Below are positions 30,435 through 38,407 of a stretch of DNA of 64,000 nt, one piece after another. Position numbers and translations under genes: made by a program. How positions within the stretch are numbered: position 1 is the first letter of the stretch; each line of letters opens with the position of its first letter. This DNA is from GWE2-42-39 sp942493345 (lineage in GTDB: Bacteria; Bacteroidota; Bacteroidia; Bacteroidales; Prolixibacteraceae), in assembly GCA_942493345.1 (NCBI GenBank), contig OW818695.1, positions 1,364,001-1,428,000 on the forward strand, given 5' to 3'. The notes under the pieces were generated by a model, which saw only the letters and a program-made list of their open reading frames with translations, had not been told where the DNA came from and did not search any database.

Positions 30435-30451
30435 AATACGTTTGACGTATT
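30435..30451. promoter_or_regulatory. Candidate operator palindrome upstream of the XRE gene
   Basis: aatacgt-ttg-acgtatt is a perfect 7-bp inverted repeat with a 3-base centre, placed where an autoregulatory operator would lie. Binding is inferred. Confidence 0.4.
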
Positions 30452-30485
30452 TTAAATGATAAATGATGTAAAATATATTTTTCTC

Positions 30486-30700
30486 ACCTTTCCTTTGCAG
30501 GTGCTAACGAGACTAAATTTTTGGCAACCTTTCCTCCGCAGGTGATAACGAGAACTACGTTTTTGGCAACCTTTCCTTCACATTGGATAACAAGAACTAC
30601 GTTTTTGGCAACCTTTCCGCCAAAGCTACTAACGAGAACTACGTTTTTTGTAACCTTTCCTCCACATACGATAACGAGAAAAACGATTATTGTAACTTAA
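30486..30700. repeat. 42-bp tandem repeat array, about five copies
   Basis: The core acctttcc occurs at 30486, 30527, 30569, 30611 and 30653, with a degenerate copy at about 30695 (spacing 41 then 42, 42, 42, 42). Each unit contains ggcaacctttcc, a variable segment, then taacgagaactacg. The period is a multiple of three and one plus-strand frame reads a 14-residue repeat (FLATFPPQVITRTT-like), but there is no good start and it ends at a stop, so coding is doubtful. Confidence 0.85.
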
Positions 30701-30901
30701 TATCCATCATTTTGATTTTAAAAATAAGGTCCAATCCGACCGTCGCGGGCCTTTTGATTTTGAAAACAGAGAGAGAAATGATGATAAAATTGAATTGTGT
30801 TGTTCCTGAGATTTATCAAAAACCTGTATGATAAACAATACATAGTCAGATAAATAGTAGCCAAACCAACGCGTGTTGAAATGGTTTCAGGGAAACAGGT
30901 T

Positions 30902-31447
30902 TTATTGCGGCGCCTTTTCTTCGGAATCTTCACTCGATTTTTCTTTATCCGAAGCACTCTTTTCGGTCCAGAATTTCACAAAAGGAAAGATTGTCGGCAC
31001 CAGCTTTTTCATCGGTTCGTACACCCTTGATTTTTCTTTTGCTTCCGGTGAAACAATATTCATTTTTTCATCAAACGCATCGAAAACCATCAGCACAACG
31101 CTTAAAATTAAAGCCGATTTTACAAAGCCGAAAAACAGACCAGCCAAACGGTTTATAAATCCCAACTGCGCTGCTTTCACAAAATTATCGGCCACTTTTC
31201 CAACCATGTACACAAGAATGACGATTACGATAAACGTAATCAGAAACGAAATGGTTCCGAGATGCCGGGAAGTAAAGTCAAAATGTTCGACCATAAAATC
31301 GGAGGCAATGTAGGAAAAACGGATGGCGCCCCAGATACCTAAAATTAAAGCAGCAAAAGAAGCAAGTTCCACTACAAAACCTTTGCGAAAGCCATTGATG
31401 GCCGCCAGTAGCAGGAGAATTCCCAGGATGATATCGATATAGTTCAT
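30902..31447 (-). CDS. CvpA family membrane protein
   Basis: A 181-residue protein. The ATG at 31447 (MNYIDIILGILLLLAAINGF) is chosen because the frame upstream is not CvpA-like and would overlap the divergent gene. Four hydrophobic segments follow the CvpA pattern (GFRKGFVVELASFAALILG, FLITFIVIVILVYMVG, GFVKSALILSVVLMVFDAF), with an acidic/lysine C-terminal tail. CvpA proteins are inner-membrane proteins linked to colicin V export and envelope stress; the molecular role is unclear. Divergent from the GH3 gene. Confidence 0.87.
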   Translation of the reverse strand: MNYIDIILGILLLLAAINGFRKGFVVELASFAALILGIWGAIRFSYIASDFMVEHFDFTSRHLGTISFLITFIVIVILVYMVGKVADNFVKAAQLGFINRLAGLFFGFVKSALILSVVLMVFDAFDEKMNIVSPEAKEKSRVYEPMKKLVPTIFPFVKFWTEKSASDKEKSSEDSEEKAPQ

Positions 31448-31582
31448 GTGCGAATTGATGATAATGATTGTAAAAATAAAACAAATACCGCACATTCGGT
31501 TTCCTGTGCCTGAATATTTAATGAAAGCCGGGGCTGGCTGCTTTTTTTTAATAAATTTGTGGATGACACAAAAAATTGTACC

Positions 31583-33100
31583 ATGCCATTTATAAACTCC
31601 ATTGTAAACTGGATCAACTTTAAACGAATTTCGCAGATCGACCTTTTTAAAGAACACCCTCATGATGCACAGCACGAAGTATTTTTCAATCTTCTGACCA
31701 AAGCCAAAGACACAGAATTTGGATTGAAGTATGGTTTTGCTGAAATCAATTCCGAAAAACTATTCCAGGAACGATTACCAATTCAACGTTACGAAGATAT
31801 CAAGCCCACCGTTGAACGCCTGATGCAGGGCGAAAAAAACCTGGTATGGCCCGGAGTTACCAGATGGTTTGCAAAATCGTCGGGAACCACTTCCGAAAAA
31901 AGCAAATTTATTCCGGTTTCGAACGATTCGCTGGAAGACATTCACATGCGCGGCGGCCGCGACGTGTTGGCAATTTATCTGAAAAATTACCCCGACTCGA
32001 AACTGCTGACCGGAAAAACCCTGACTTTGGGGGGAAGCCACCAAATTAACAACTTCAACAATAATAGTTATTACGGCGACCTCTCGGCTATTATCATCGA
32101 AAATATTCCTTTCTGGACCGAATTCCTCCGCACGCCTTCCACCGAAATTTCGCTGATCCAGGAATTCGAGGAAAAAATGGAGAAGATCATTGAACATTCG
32201 CTGCACGAAAACGTCACCGGTTTTGCAGGTGTTCCTTCGTGGTACCTCGTTTTGCTGAAGAAAGTGCTTGAAGTCACCGGGAAAAGCAACATTCTGGAAG
32301 TATGGCCCGACATTGAAGTGTTTACCCACGGAGGCGTAAAATTCGATCCGTACCGCGAACAATACGAAAAAATTATTCCGAAGAAAGACATGCACTACAT
32401 GGAAACGTACAATGCTTCGGAAGGATTTTTTGCCATTCAGGACGAACCCGACAAAAAGGACATGCTGCTGATGCTCGATTACGGAATTTACTACGAATTT
32501 ATCCCGATGGAACATTACCATCAGGAAAATCCGCCGGTACTTACCCTCGACGAGGTGGAGATCGGGAAAAATTACGCGCTGGTAATCAGCACCAATGGCG
32601 GTCTGTGGCGATATGTGATCGGCGATACCATCCGGTTTACATCGAAGTACCCGTATAAGATTGTAATTACAGGCCGCACAAGGCATTTTATCAATGCGTT
32701 TGGCGAAGAAGTGATTATCGACAACGCCGAAAAAGCAATTAATAATGCCTGCCAGCGCACCAATGCAGTGATTCATGAATATACCGCCGGCCCGGTTTTT
32801 ATGGCCGACAACCAAAAAGGGGCGCACCAGTGGATCATCGAATTTGAAAAAGCGCCCGAAGACCTGGACTACTTTATTTCCATCCTCGACAATACATTAA
32901 AGTCGCTGAATTCCGATTACGAAGCCAAACGGCATAAAAACCTGACGCTGGAACGGCCGAAAGTGGTGGTTGCAAAACCGGGTTTGTTTTATCAGTGGAT
33001 GAAAAGCCGCGGGAAAATAGGTGGTCAGAATAAAATACCACGTTTGGCAAACGACCGGAAATACCTCGATGAGCTGCTTCAACTTCAGGAAACAATGTAA
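31583..33100 (+). CDS. GH3 superfamily acyl-adenylate/amido synthetase
   Basis: A 505-residue protein from the ATG at 31583; an in-frame GTG at 31559 adds eight residues. It belongs to the GH3 (auxin-responsive promoter) branch of acyl-adenylate-forming enzymes. The ATP-binding loop WFAKSSGTTSEKSKFIPV is present, with GGSHQIN and YNASEGFFAIQ in the core and a C-terminal domain with RYVIGDTIRF and ITGRTRHFINAFGEEVI. Plant members conjugate amino acids to jasmonate or auxin. The bacterial substrate is unknown. Stand-alone, divergent from cvpA, followed 71 bp later by the nucleoside kinase. Confidence 0.92.
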   Translation: MPFINSIVNWINFKRISQIDLFKEHPHDAQHEVFFNLLTKAKDTEFGLKYGFAEINSEKLFQERLPIQRYEDIKPTVERLMQGEKNLVWPGVTRWFAKSSGTTSEKSKFIPVSNDSLEDIHMRGGRDVLAIYLKNYPDSKLLTGKTLTLGGSHQINNFNNNSYYGDLSAIIIENIPFWTEFLRTPSTEISLIQEFEEKMEKIIEHSLHENVTGFAGVPSWYLVLLKKVLEVTGKSNILEVWPDIEVFTHGGVKFDPYREQYEKIIPKKDMHYMETYNASEGFFAIQDEPDKKDMLLMLDYGIYYEFIPMEHYHQENPPVLTLDEVEIGKNYALVISTNGGLWRYVIGDTIRFTSKYPYKIVITGRTRHFINAFGEEVIIDNAEKAINNACQRTNAVIHEYTAGPVFMADNQKGAHQWIIEFEKAPEDLDYFISILDNTLKSLNSDYEAKRHKNLTLERPKVVVAKPGLFYQWMKSRGKIGGQNKIPRLANDRKYLDELLQLQETM

Positions 33101-33171
33101 AGTTATCAACAGCAACCGGAGCCGGAAAATTTTATTTGTACTTTAGTTTCAAATTTTAATCTGAGAAAACC

Positions 33172-33786
33172 ATGCATATCGCACTTGCCGGAAATATTGG
33201 CGCCGGAAAAACAACACTGACAGAGTTGCTGTCGAAACATTACAACTGGACAGCTCATTATGAGGATGTTGATGAAAATCCGTATTTGAACGATTTTTAC
33301 GAAGATATGCAACGCTGGTCGTTCAATCTGCAGGTTTATTTTCTGAACAGCAGGTTCAACCAGGTGCTGGATATTCGCAAATCGGGAAAAACAGTTATAC
33401 AGGACCGGACCATTTATGAAGATGCCGAAATTTTCGCGCCCAACCTCCATGCCATGGGGCTGATGTCGACCCGCGATTTTAAGAATTACAGCAGTCTTTT
33501 CCAACTGATGAACAAACTGGTGAAAGCGCCCGATTTGCTGATCTACCTGCGGGCATCGGTACCAACGTTGGTCAACCAGATACAAAAACGGGGACGCGAA
33601 TACGAAAATTCCATCCGCCTCGATTACCTGAAACAGTTGAACGAGCGTTACGAAGCATGGATACAACGGTACAATGCAGGGAAATTGCTGATTATCGATG
33701 TGGATAAAATTGATTTTTTTGCCAACCCGGAAGACCTGAGCAATGTGATTGATAAAATCGATGCCCAGATTCACGGATTATTCTGA
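33172..33786 (+). CDS. Deoxynucleoside kinase
   Basis: A 204-residue dNK-family enzyme that phosphorylates deoxynucleosides for salvage. The P-loop is GNIGAGKTTL (residues 7-16). The substrate-site acid lies in YEDVDENPYL, the DR motif in IQDRTIYEDAEIF, and the lid arginines in QIQKRGREYE. Length is typical. Substrate preference (dA/dG versus dC/dT) cannot be read from sequence alone. Confidence 0.92.
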   Translation: MHIALAGNIGAGKTTLTELLSKHYNWTAHYEDVDENPYLNDFYEDMQRWSFNLQVYFLNSRFNQVLDIRKSGKTVIQDRTIYEDAEIFAPNLHAMGLMSTRDFKNYSSLFQLMNKLVKAPDLLIYLRASVPTLVNQIQKRGREYENSIRLDYLKQLNERYEAWIQRYNAGKLLIIDVDKIDFFANPEDLSNVIDKIDAQIHGLF

Positions 33787-33851
33787 ACAGTCAATAAAAA
33801 TATGATTTTCTATTTGGAAACATAGTGATCCCTGGTAAAATGAATGGATTG

Positions 33852-34859
33852 TTATTGTATGTGTAATACTTTGTTTAGGTCTTCCAAAACAGGTGGAAAG
33901 GGAGCTTTTTTGTAAAGATCTATAGATTTTTTATCCAGCGGTTCAGCTATGTTAAACTCGTCAACCATTACCTTGTGCTTATCTACCCAGCTTGCGCCCG
34001 GAGGCAGTGTCGACAACGTACTGGCAACAACGTTATATACTAAAACATATCCTTCTTTCTGAAGCATTACGTGCAGACCATATCCAAAATCGATTTCGGC
34101 GCCGAGTATGCGCAATTCAAATTCGGGTTTTCCAATCGTCCGTCTGATAATATCCTCGTGCTGGTTCCAATATCCGTGAGGCTTGCCGTCAACCATTTTC
34201 AACACGAACGATCCCGCACGAAAGGAACTCCATCCTGATGCCCCGGCTTGTTCTACAGGATAGGCTTTGGGGTCGGCCTTTTTAAACGTGCTGCCAAAAC
34301 TCGACATCATCAGCTTCATGTCGTTTAAGTCGCGCAAATACTGCCAAACCATTTCAATCACCTTTAGGCTATCTTGCTTTGGAATGAGAATGAAACGACT
34401 GACAGAACCTACAGAAATTGGGGTAAAGGTTGGTTGCGCGCTCATTTCCATTTCGTTGTACCCAGGCAACATGATATAGCTTTTGTCGGGTGAATAAAGA
34501 AAATCTGACGACTTAATTCTGCCGTATTTAACCCATTTCCCAAATTCTTTGGGAGGAACAGCTACAAAGCCTTGCTTTGCAACTTCAGTTAAAAAATCTT
34601 CTTTCGAGATGCCTGTTAAATCGCGCATAGCCGATTCCGAATTGTTTGCCATCTTCGCCCGTACCGCTCCGGGTGCAAAACAATAGTAGGTTCCGGGTCC
34701 CCAATATTTATTGGTGCGTGCGTATCCCATCTTCTCTGCACGGGAGAGAGATACAGAGGATGAGGATGGCTTTTTAGCTGCAACCTTTGGCTTTTGGGCC
34801 CATGATGAAGCGCATATACAAATGAGCGCTACAAAAGAAAAAATTAATTTACGTGTCAT
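33852..34859 (-). CDS. Secreted protein of unknown function
   Basis: A 335-residue protein with a clear signal peptide (MTRKLIFSFVALICICASSWAQ), then a Lys/Ser-rich linker (KPKVAAKKPSSSSVSLS) and a globular part with no motif I recognise (NKYWGPGTYYCFAPGAV, YIMLPGYNEMEMSAQP, DKHKVMVDEFNIAEPL). It ends 18 bp upstream of the PfkB gene in the same orientation order (PfkB first), so the two may be cotranscribed. No function assigned. Confidence 0.75.
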   Translation of the reverse strand: MTRKLIFSFVALICICASSWAQKPKVAAKKPSSSSVSLSRAEKMGYARTNKYWGPGTYYCFAPGAVRAKMANNSESAMRDLTGISKEDFLTEVAKQGFVAVPPKEFGKWVKYGRIKSSDFLYSPDKSYIMLPGYNEMEMSAQPTFTPISVGSVSRFILIPKQDSLKVIEMVWQYLRDLNDMKLMMSSFGSTFKKADPKAYPVEQAGASGWSSFRAGSFVLKMVDGKPHGYWNQHEDIIRRTIGKPEFELRILGAEIDFGYGLHVMLQKEGYVLVYNVVASTLSTLPPGASWVDKHKVMVDEFNIAEPLDKKSIDLYKKAPFPPVLEDLNKVLHIQ

Positions 34860-34876
34860 AAGGAACTGTTTGTGGT

Positions 34877-35890
34877 TTATATCAAAACATTTTTTATCAA
34901 TTCAATTTCTTCCAGTAATGCGGGCCATTGCTTTTCCGGAATTTTTGCGCCCATCACTTCCACTACTTTCCCGGAAAGGAACGACCCCAGTTTTCCGGCC
35001 TTTTCAAGCGGATAACCTTCGGCCAACGCATATAAAAACCCGGATGCGTAAATATCGCCTGCTCCCGTAGTATCGATACTTTTGGCGGGAATTGCAGCGA
35101 TTCGAACCAACTCGTTTCCGCGTTTAATCAACGAACCGTTTGCCCCTATTTTCACGACCGCAATTTCACATATTCCGGCAATTGCATTCAATGCATCTTC
35201 AGGTTCAAAGCCGGTGAACGATTTTGCTTCCTCCTCATTGGCAAAAACAATATCAACGTATTCAGTAACTAATCTTTTCAAAAAATCAAGATTTGCTTCC
35301 ACTACGTTAAAACTGGCCATATCAATGGCAACTTTCAATCCGGCATTTTTAGCCATTTTTACAGCGGTTTCAATGAGTGCATGGTTTTGCACCAGATAGC
35401 CTTCGATGTGGAGATAGCCGTAATTATCGAATTCGGATTCGGATAGATCTTTTGCCGAAAGTTCCATTGCAGCCCCGAGGTAGGTTCCAAAAGTGCGTTC
35501 CGAATCGGCGCTTATCAATGCGGTTGCTTTCCCGGTTGCGGTTGCGCTGTAAAAAAGATGAGTGCGAATGTTTTCCCGTTCAAATTCCGATTGGAAAAAG
35601 TCGCCAAATTCGTCTTTCGATATTTTTCCCAAATATCCGCAACTTCCGCCCAACTTGGCAATGCCATGAATTGTATTGGCTGCTGAACCTCCGGTATGTA
35701 TTTCACGAGGCAAATGTTTTGCCCCGGCCTGAATCTTCTCGGAAAGTGGTGCATCGACCAGCGTCATGCTCCCTTTGGGCAAACCAAATTGGTTGAGCAA
35801 GTTATCATCAGAAAGGCTGAACATTACATCAACCAGGGCGTTCCCTATTCCCAGAATGGCTTTTTTAGCGGGCTTTTCGTTTGGTTTCAT
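34877..35890 (-). CDS. PfkB family carbohydrate/nucleoside kinase (adenosine kinase-like)
   Basis: A 337-residue ribokinase-fold kinase. It has the N-terminal GIGNALVDVMF and HTGGSAANTIHGIAKLGG substrate signature and the C-terminal PfkB motif DTTGAGDIYASGF with catalytic Asp at 279. The overall pattern resembles bacterial adenosine kinase-like members. It acts in the cytoplasm on a sugar or nucleoside. It precedes the secreted unknown gene on the same strand. Confidence 0.9.
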   Translation of the reverse strand: MKPNEKPAKKAILGIGNALVDVMFSLSDDNLLNQFGLPKGSMTLVDAPLSEKIQAGAKHLPREIHTGGSAANTIHGIAKLGGSCGYLGKISKDEFGDFFQSEFERENIRTHLFYSATATGKATALISADSERTFGTYLGAAMELSAKDLSESEFDNYGYLHIEGYLVQNHALIETAVKMAKNAGLKVAIDMASFNVVEANLDFLKRLVTEYVDIVFANEEEAKSFTGFEPEDALNAIAGICEIAVVKIGANGSLIKRGNELVRIAAIPAKSIDTTGAGDIYASGFLYALAEGYPLEKAGKLGSFLSGKVVEVMGAKIPEKQWPALLEEIELIKNVLI

Positions 35891-35939
35891 TTTAACTATT
35901 TTTTTGCAAAAATATTTTTTCTTTTCGGAAAAGCTAAAT

Positions 35940-36016
35940 TCCCTAGTAGCTCAGTTGGTTAGAGCGGCGGACTGTTAATCCGTAGGTCGTAGGTTCAAGT
36001 CCTACCTGGGGAGCCA
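35940..36016 (+). tRNA. tRNA-Asn (GTT)
   Basis: A 77-base cloverleaf including an encoded CCA. The acceptor stem is tccctag/ctgggga, the anticodon loop is ctgttaa with GTT at 35974-35976, and the T arm is gtaggttcaagtcctac. A strong hairpin follows immediately. Confidence 0.96.
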
Positions 36017-36017
36017 G

Positions 36018-36056
36018 ACAGGAAAGGAGGTCGAAAATGACCTCCTTTCCTGTTTC
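36018..36056 (+). terminator. Terminator after tRNA-Asn
   Basis: acaggaaaggaggtc and gacctcctttcctgt form a perfect 15-bp stem around a 6-base loop, followed by a short T-rich tract. Confidence 0.85.
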
Positions 36057-36144
36057 TACGTGTACTGATCCGAGAATCAAATGAAAAGTTGTGGAGAAAT
36101 TATAAATTTTCGCATTCTCTAATTGGACTTGTTTAAAGTTGAAA

Positions 36145-36275
36145 CTAGTGTCGTGTCAACCATCAAATGACGGTTTGTCATTCTGAGCGAAGCGAAGAAT
36201 CTGCAACTTCATAGTGCTAAACATGAGACCTTTCACTACGTTCAGGGTGACAAAACCAAGTTGACACGACACTAG
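36145..36275. repeat. MITE-like element, copy 2 (131 bp) with 16-bp terminal inverted repeats
   Basis: ctagtgtcgtgtcaac and gttgacacgacactag are exact reverse complements. The interior contains gtcattctgagcgaagcgaa and, inverted, ttcactacgttcagggtgac. It is the same family as 23816-23941. No transposase is encoded, so movement would need one in trans. Confidence 0.8.
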
Positions 36276-36450
36276 GTTTATAGGTTTCTCTTCATTTCTA
36301 AATATCGAATAACGAAAAAGAAATGAGGAATATCGAAATATCACCAATGTCGTGAATGGTCAAGTAAAGTTGGAGTCGATTGACTGATAACACGAACCGG
36401 AAGTGAAAAGAAAGGTCAGGCGTGAGTTGTATTTTTGAGTGTTTTTACAC

Positions 36451-36458
36451 TATTTTTG
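36451..36458 (+). promoter_or_regulatory. -7 promoter box for the L,D-transpeptidase gene
   Basis: TATTTTTG, matching TAnnTTTG, lies 22 bases before the ATG at 36481. It sits inside a longer GTG-started frame (36439), which favours the ATG. Confidence 0.5.
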
Positions 36459-36480
36459 CCCGATCATCTTTAGATTTTTT

Positions 36481-37383
36481 ATGAGACTTTTGATAATCCT
36501 CTTTCCCTTATTGTTCCTGAGCCCAAAAATGACTTCGTATTCATTCAGAGAAGATCAGATGGTTTTTACCAGGGTAAGGGAAGCCTATGCCAGTAAAGAG
36601 AAAATTGTTGTTAAAACGCTTGCCGAACATTCCATTGCACGCGACGGCCTGAGGATTTATATCCGTGCTTTCAAAACCGAAAAAAAAATTGAGTTGTGGG
36701 CAAAAAACATTTCCGATTCTGTTTTTGTATTAATCAAGGAATTCTCTATCTGTGAAATCTCGGGTTCTGTCGGGCCAAAGAGGCGGTCTCGCGATTTACA
36801 GGTTCCTGAAGGGTTTTACCACATTTCCGATTTAAATCCTTACAGTAAGTACTATTTGTCGATGCAGATTAACTATCCGAATGCGTCCGACAGTATCAGG
36901 GGTGTTCGTGGCCATTTGGGAAACCTGATATTCATCCATGGGGGCTGCGAATCATCAGGATGTATTGCCATGACAGATGATCGGATCAAGGAACTGTTTG
37001 TGTATTGTATTGAGGCCTACAACAGCGGACAGGACCAGATTGATATGACTATATTTCCTGCTAAGCTGAACGATAAAGTATACCCTGGATTAACATCCCG
37101 ATACAGTAAGGACAAGGATGAAATCAGTTTATGGGCTGACCTCAAAAAAAGTTACGATCTGTTTGAACAAACCAAGGTGACTCCAATCGTAAAATTCCTT
37201 CCCGACGGAACACACGAAATAAATAAACCAATTGTCATAAGAAAACATCAGAATGCCGATTCCCTGATGTTCAGATATAAACCGAAACCTCTACCGGCAA
37301 AAGGTTCGTTGGCTCTCCCATCGAAAGAATCACAAAAGCATGATTCAATTTCTTTTAAATTGGCCGATAGAGCTGCTCATTAA
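36481..37383 (+). CDS. YafK-like L,D-transpeptidase family protein
   Basis: A 300-residue protein from the ATG at 36481. Residues 1-20 form a signal peptide (MRLLIILFPLLFLSPKM). The YkuD-type catalytic motif is IHGGCESSGCIAMTDDRI, with His153 and Cys161, and the preceding PEGFYHISDLNPYSKYYLSM and LGNLIFIHGG strands are typical of the YafK/DpaA branch, which cuts or makes peptidoglycan cross-links or detaches Lpp in enterobacteria. It lies alone between tRNA-Asn plus a MITE and a decayed tRNA-Asn copy. The exact reaction is inferred only from family. Confidence 0.87.
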   Translation: MRLLIILFPLLFLSPKMTSYSFREDQMVFTRVREAYASKEKIVVKTLAEHSIARDGLRIYIRAFKTEKKIELWAKNISDSVFVLIKEFSICEISGSVGPKRRSRDLQVPEGFYHISDLNPYSKYYLSMQINYPNASDSIRGVRGHLGNLIFIHGGCESSGCIAMTDDRIKELFVYCIEAYNSGQDQIDMTIFPAKLNDKVYPGLTSRYSKDKDEISLWADLKKSYDLFEQTKVTPIVKFLPDGTHEINKPIVIRKHQNADSLMFRYKPKPLPAKGSLALPSKESQKHDSISFKLADRAAH

Positions 37384-37440
37384 ATCATTTTTGTACCGAC
37401 TACATGGTTTCTTTGCTGGTTTTTGCATGTAAATCGTTAA

Positions 37441-37510
37441 CGGACTAGCTAGGTTAGAGCGACGGACGGTTAATCCGTAAGTCGTAGATTCAAGCCCCAC
37501 CTGGGATGGA
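37441..37510 (+). pseudogene. Decayed tRNA-Asn copy
   Basis: ggttagagc, ggttaatccgta, gtcgtag and ttcaag all line up with the intact tRNA-Asn at 35940-36016, but the D arm is shortened, the T stem is broken (gtagattcaagccccac) and the acceptor ends do not pair. It cannot form a normal cloverleaf. It may be a leftover of a tRNA-targeted insertion or duplication. Confidence 0.75.
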
Positions 37511-37588
37511 ATTTATACATGTAATTTTTAGCTGATCGATCCAAATATCGTTTTAAAATCGCTTTCTCAACAAAGAAGGTTTTATTAT

Positions 37589-37596
37589 TATTTTTG
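37589..37596 (+). promoter_or_regulatory. -7 promoter box for the ECF sigma gene
   Basis: TATTTTTG, matching TAnnTTTG, lies 42 bases before the TTG start at 37639. Confidence 0.5.
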
Positions 37597-37638
37597 TTTT
37601 ACTTTTGAGTTGATAACATTTGACGGTAAACAAACACA

Positions 37639-38232
37639 TTGAATTCATCCTTTAAACATATCGATTATCTTGCAGTAAAGAACCTGAAACAAGGTGATAA
37701 GAAAGCATTTGATGATTTGTTTAAAAAATATTCTCCACGTTTGTACAACTTTTCTGTAAAATACCTAAAATCAGCAGAAGAAGCAGAAGAGGTTGTACAG
37801 GAGGTTTTTCTTTATATCTGGGATAAAAGAGACAGTTTAAAACCCGACCATTCTTTTAATGCCTATATTTTCACCATCGCCTATAATATTATTAGAAAGT
37901 ACTTCATTAAAAAGTCAAAGGACAATGCTTTTAAAGATGAACTGATATTTACTCTTCTTCAACAGGAAAACAACCTGGATCAGACGATTGATTATAAATT
38001 TCTACTTGAAAAAGTGGAATTAATAATTAATTCACTACCAAACAGGCGAAAAGAAATTTTTATTAAACGGAAGTATGACGGATTATCTATCAAACAAATT
38101 GCAGAAGAACTAGGTATATCTCCCAATACCGTCGAGAACCAGCTTGCTTCTGCCCAGAAGCAAATTCTAACTGAACTTCAGAAAGAGAAATTGGCAGGTT
38201 TGATCTTCTTTATACTTTTTATTTCGGTTTGA
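37639..38232 (+). CDS. ECF RNA polymerase sigma factor (FecI/SusCD-regulating type)
   Basis: A 197-residue sigma-70 family factor. Region 2 covers about 20-90 (ALDDLFKKYSPRLYNF-like start, EEAEEVVQEVFLYIW) and region 4 about 130-182 (LPNRRKEIFIKRKYDGLSI, IAEELGISPNTVENQL). The start is TTG: an in-frame stop lies four codons upstream and no methionine occurs anywhere else in the product. The last dozen residues are hydrophobic (LAGLIFFILFISV), a tail also seen in some SusCD-linked ECF factors. Followed by the FecR anti-sigma gene and SusC/SusD, it is expected to drive this utilisation locus when substrate binds the transporter. Confidence 0.93.
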   Translation: MNSSFKHIDYLAVKNLKQGDKKAFDDLFKKYSPRLYNFSVKYLKSAEEAEEVVQEVFLYIWDKRDSLKPDHSFNAYIFTIAYNIIRKYFIKKSKDNAFKDELIFTLLQQENNLDQTIDYKFLLEKVELIINSLPNRRKEIFIKRKYDGLSIKQIAEELGISPNTVENQLASAQKQILTELQKEKLAGLIFFILFISV

Positions 38233-38280
38233 TTGATCATTTATTCTATTGATATTTAGTGTTACAACAAGGCTTTATCA

Positions 38281-38303
38281 AAAGGCTCAAATGAAGCCTT
38301 TTT
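38281..38303 (+). terminator. Small terminator or attenuator after the sigma gene
   Basis: aaaggct and agccttt form a 7-bp stem around a 7-base loop with extra Ts after it, between the sigma and fecR genes. Confidence 0.6.
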
Positions 38304-38407
38304 ACCCGTATAGGTAGTAGAGACGTTTAGCAAAAACTCACTGTCTGAAAATTGTTTGAAAAATATTTCATTATTTTTTGATTTCGGATAGTGGAAAAGA
38401 GCCTTAA

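Noticed and set aside
31448..31675. N-terminal extension of the CvpA frame
   Set aside because: The extension is not CvpA-like and overlaps the divergent GH3 gene; the ATG at 31447 begins the typical family sequence.
31775..32827. A 350-codon minus-strand frame
   Set aside because: It is the complement of the GH3 synthetase gene, whose motifs are clear on the plus strand.
37441..37510. A second functional tRNA-Asn
   Set aside because: Acceptor and T stems do not pair and the D arm is shortened.
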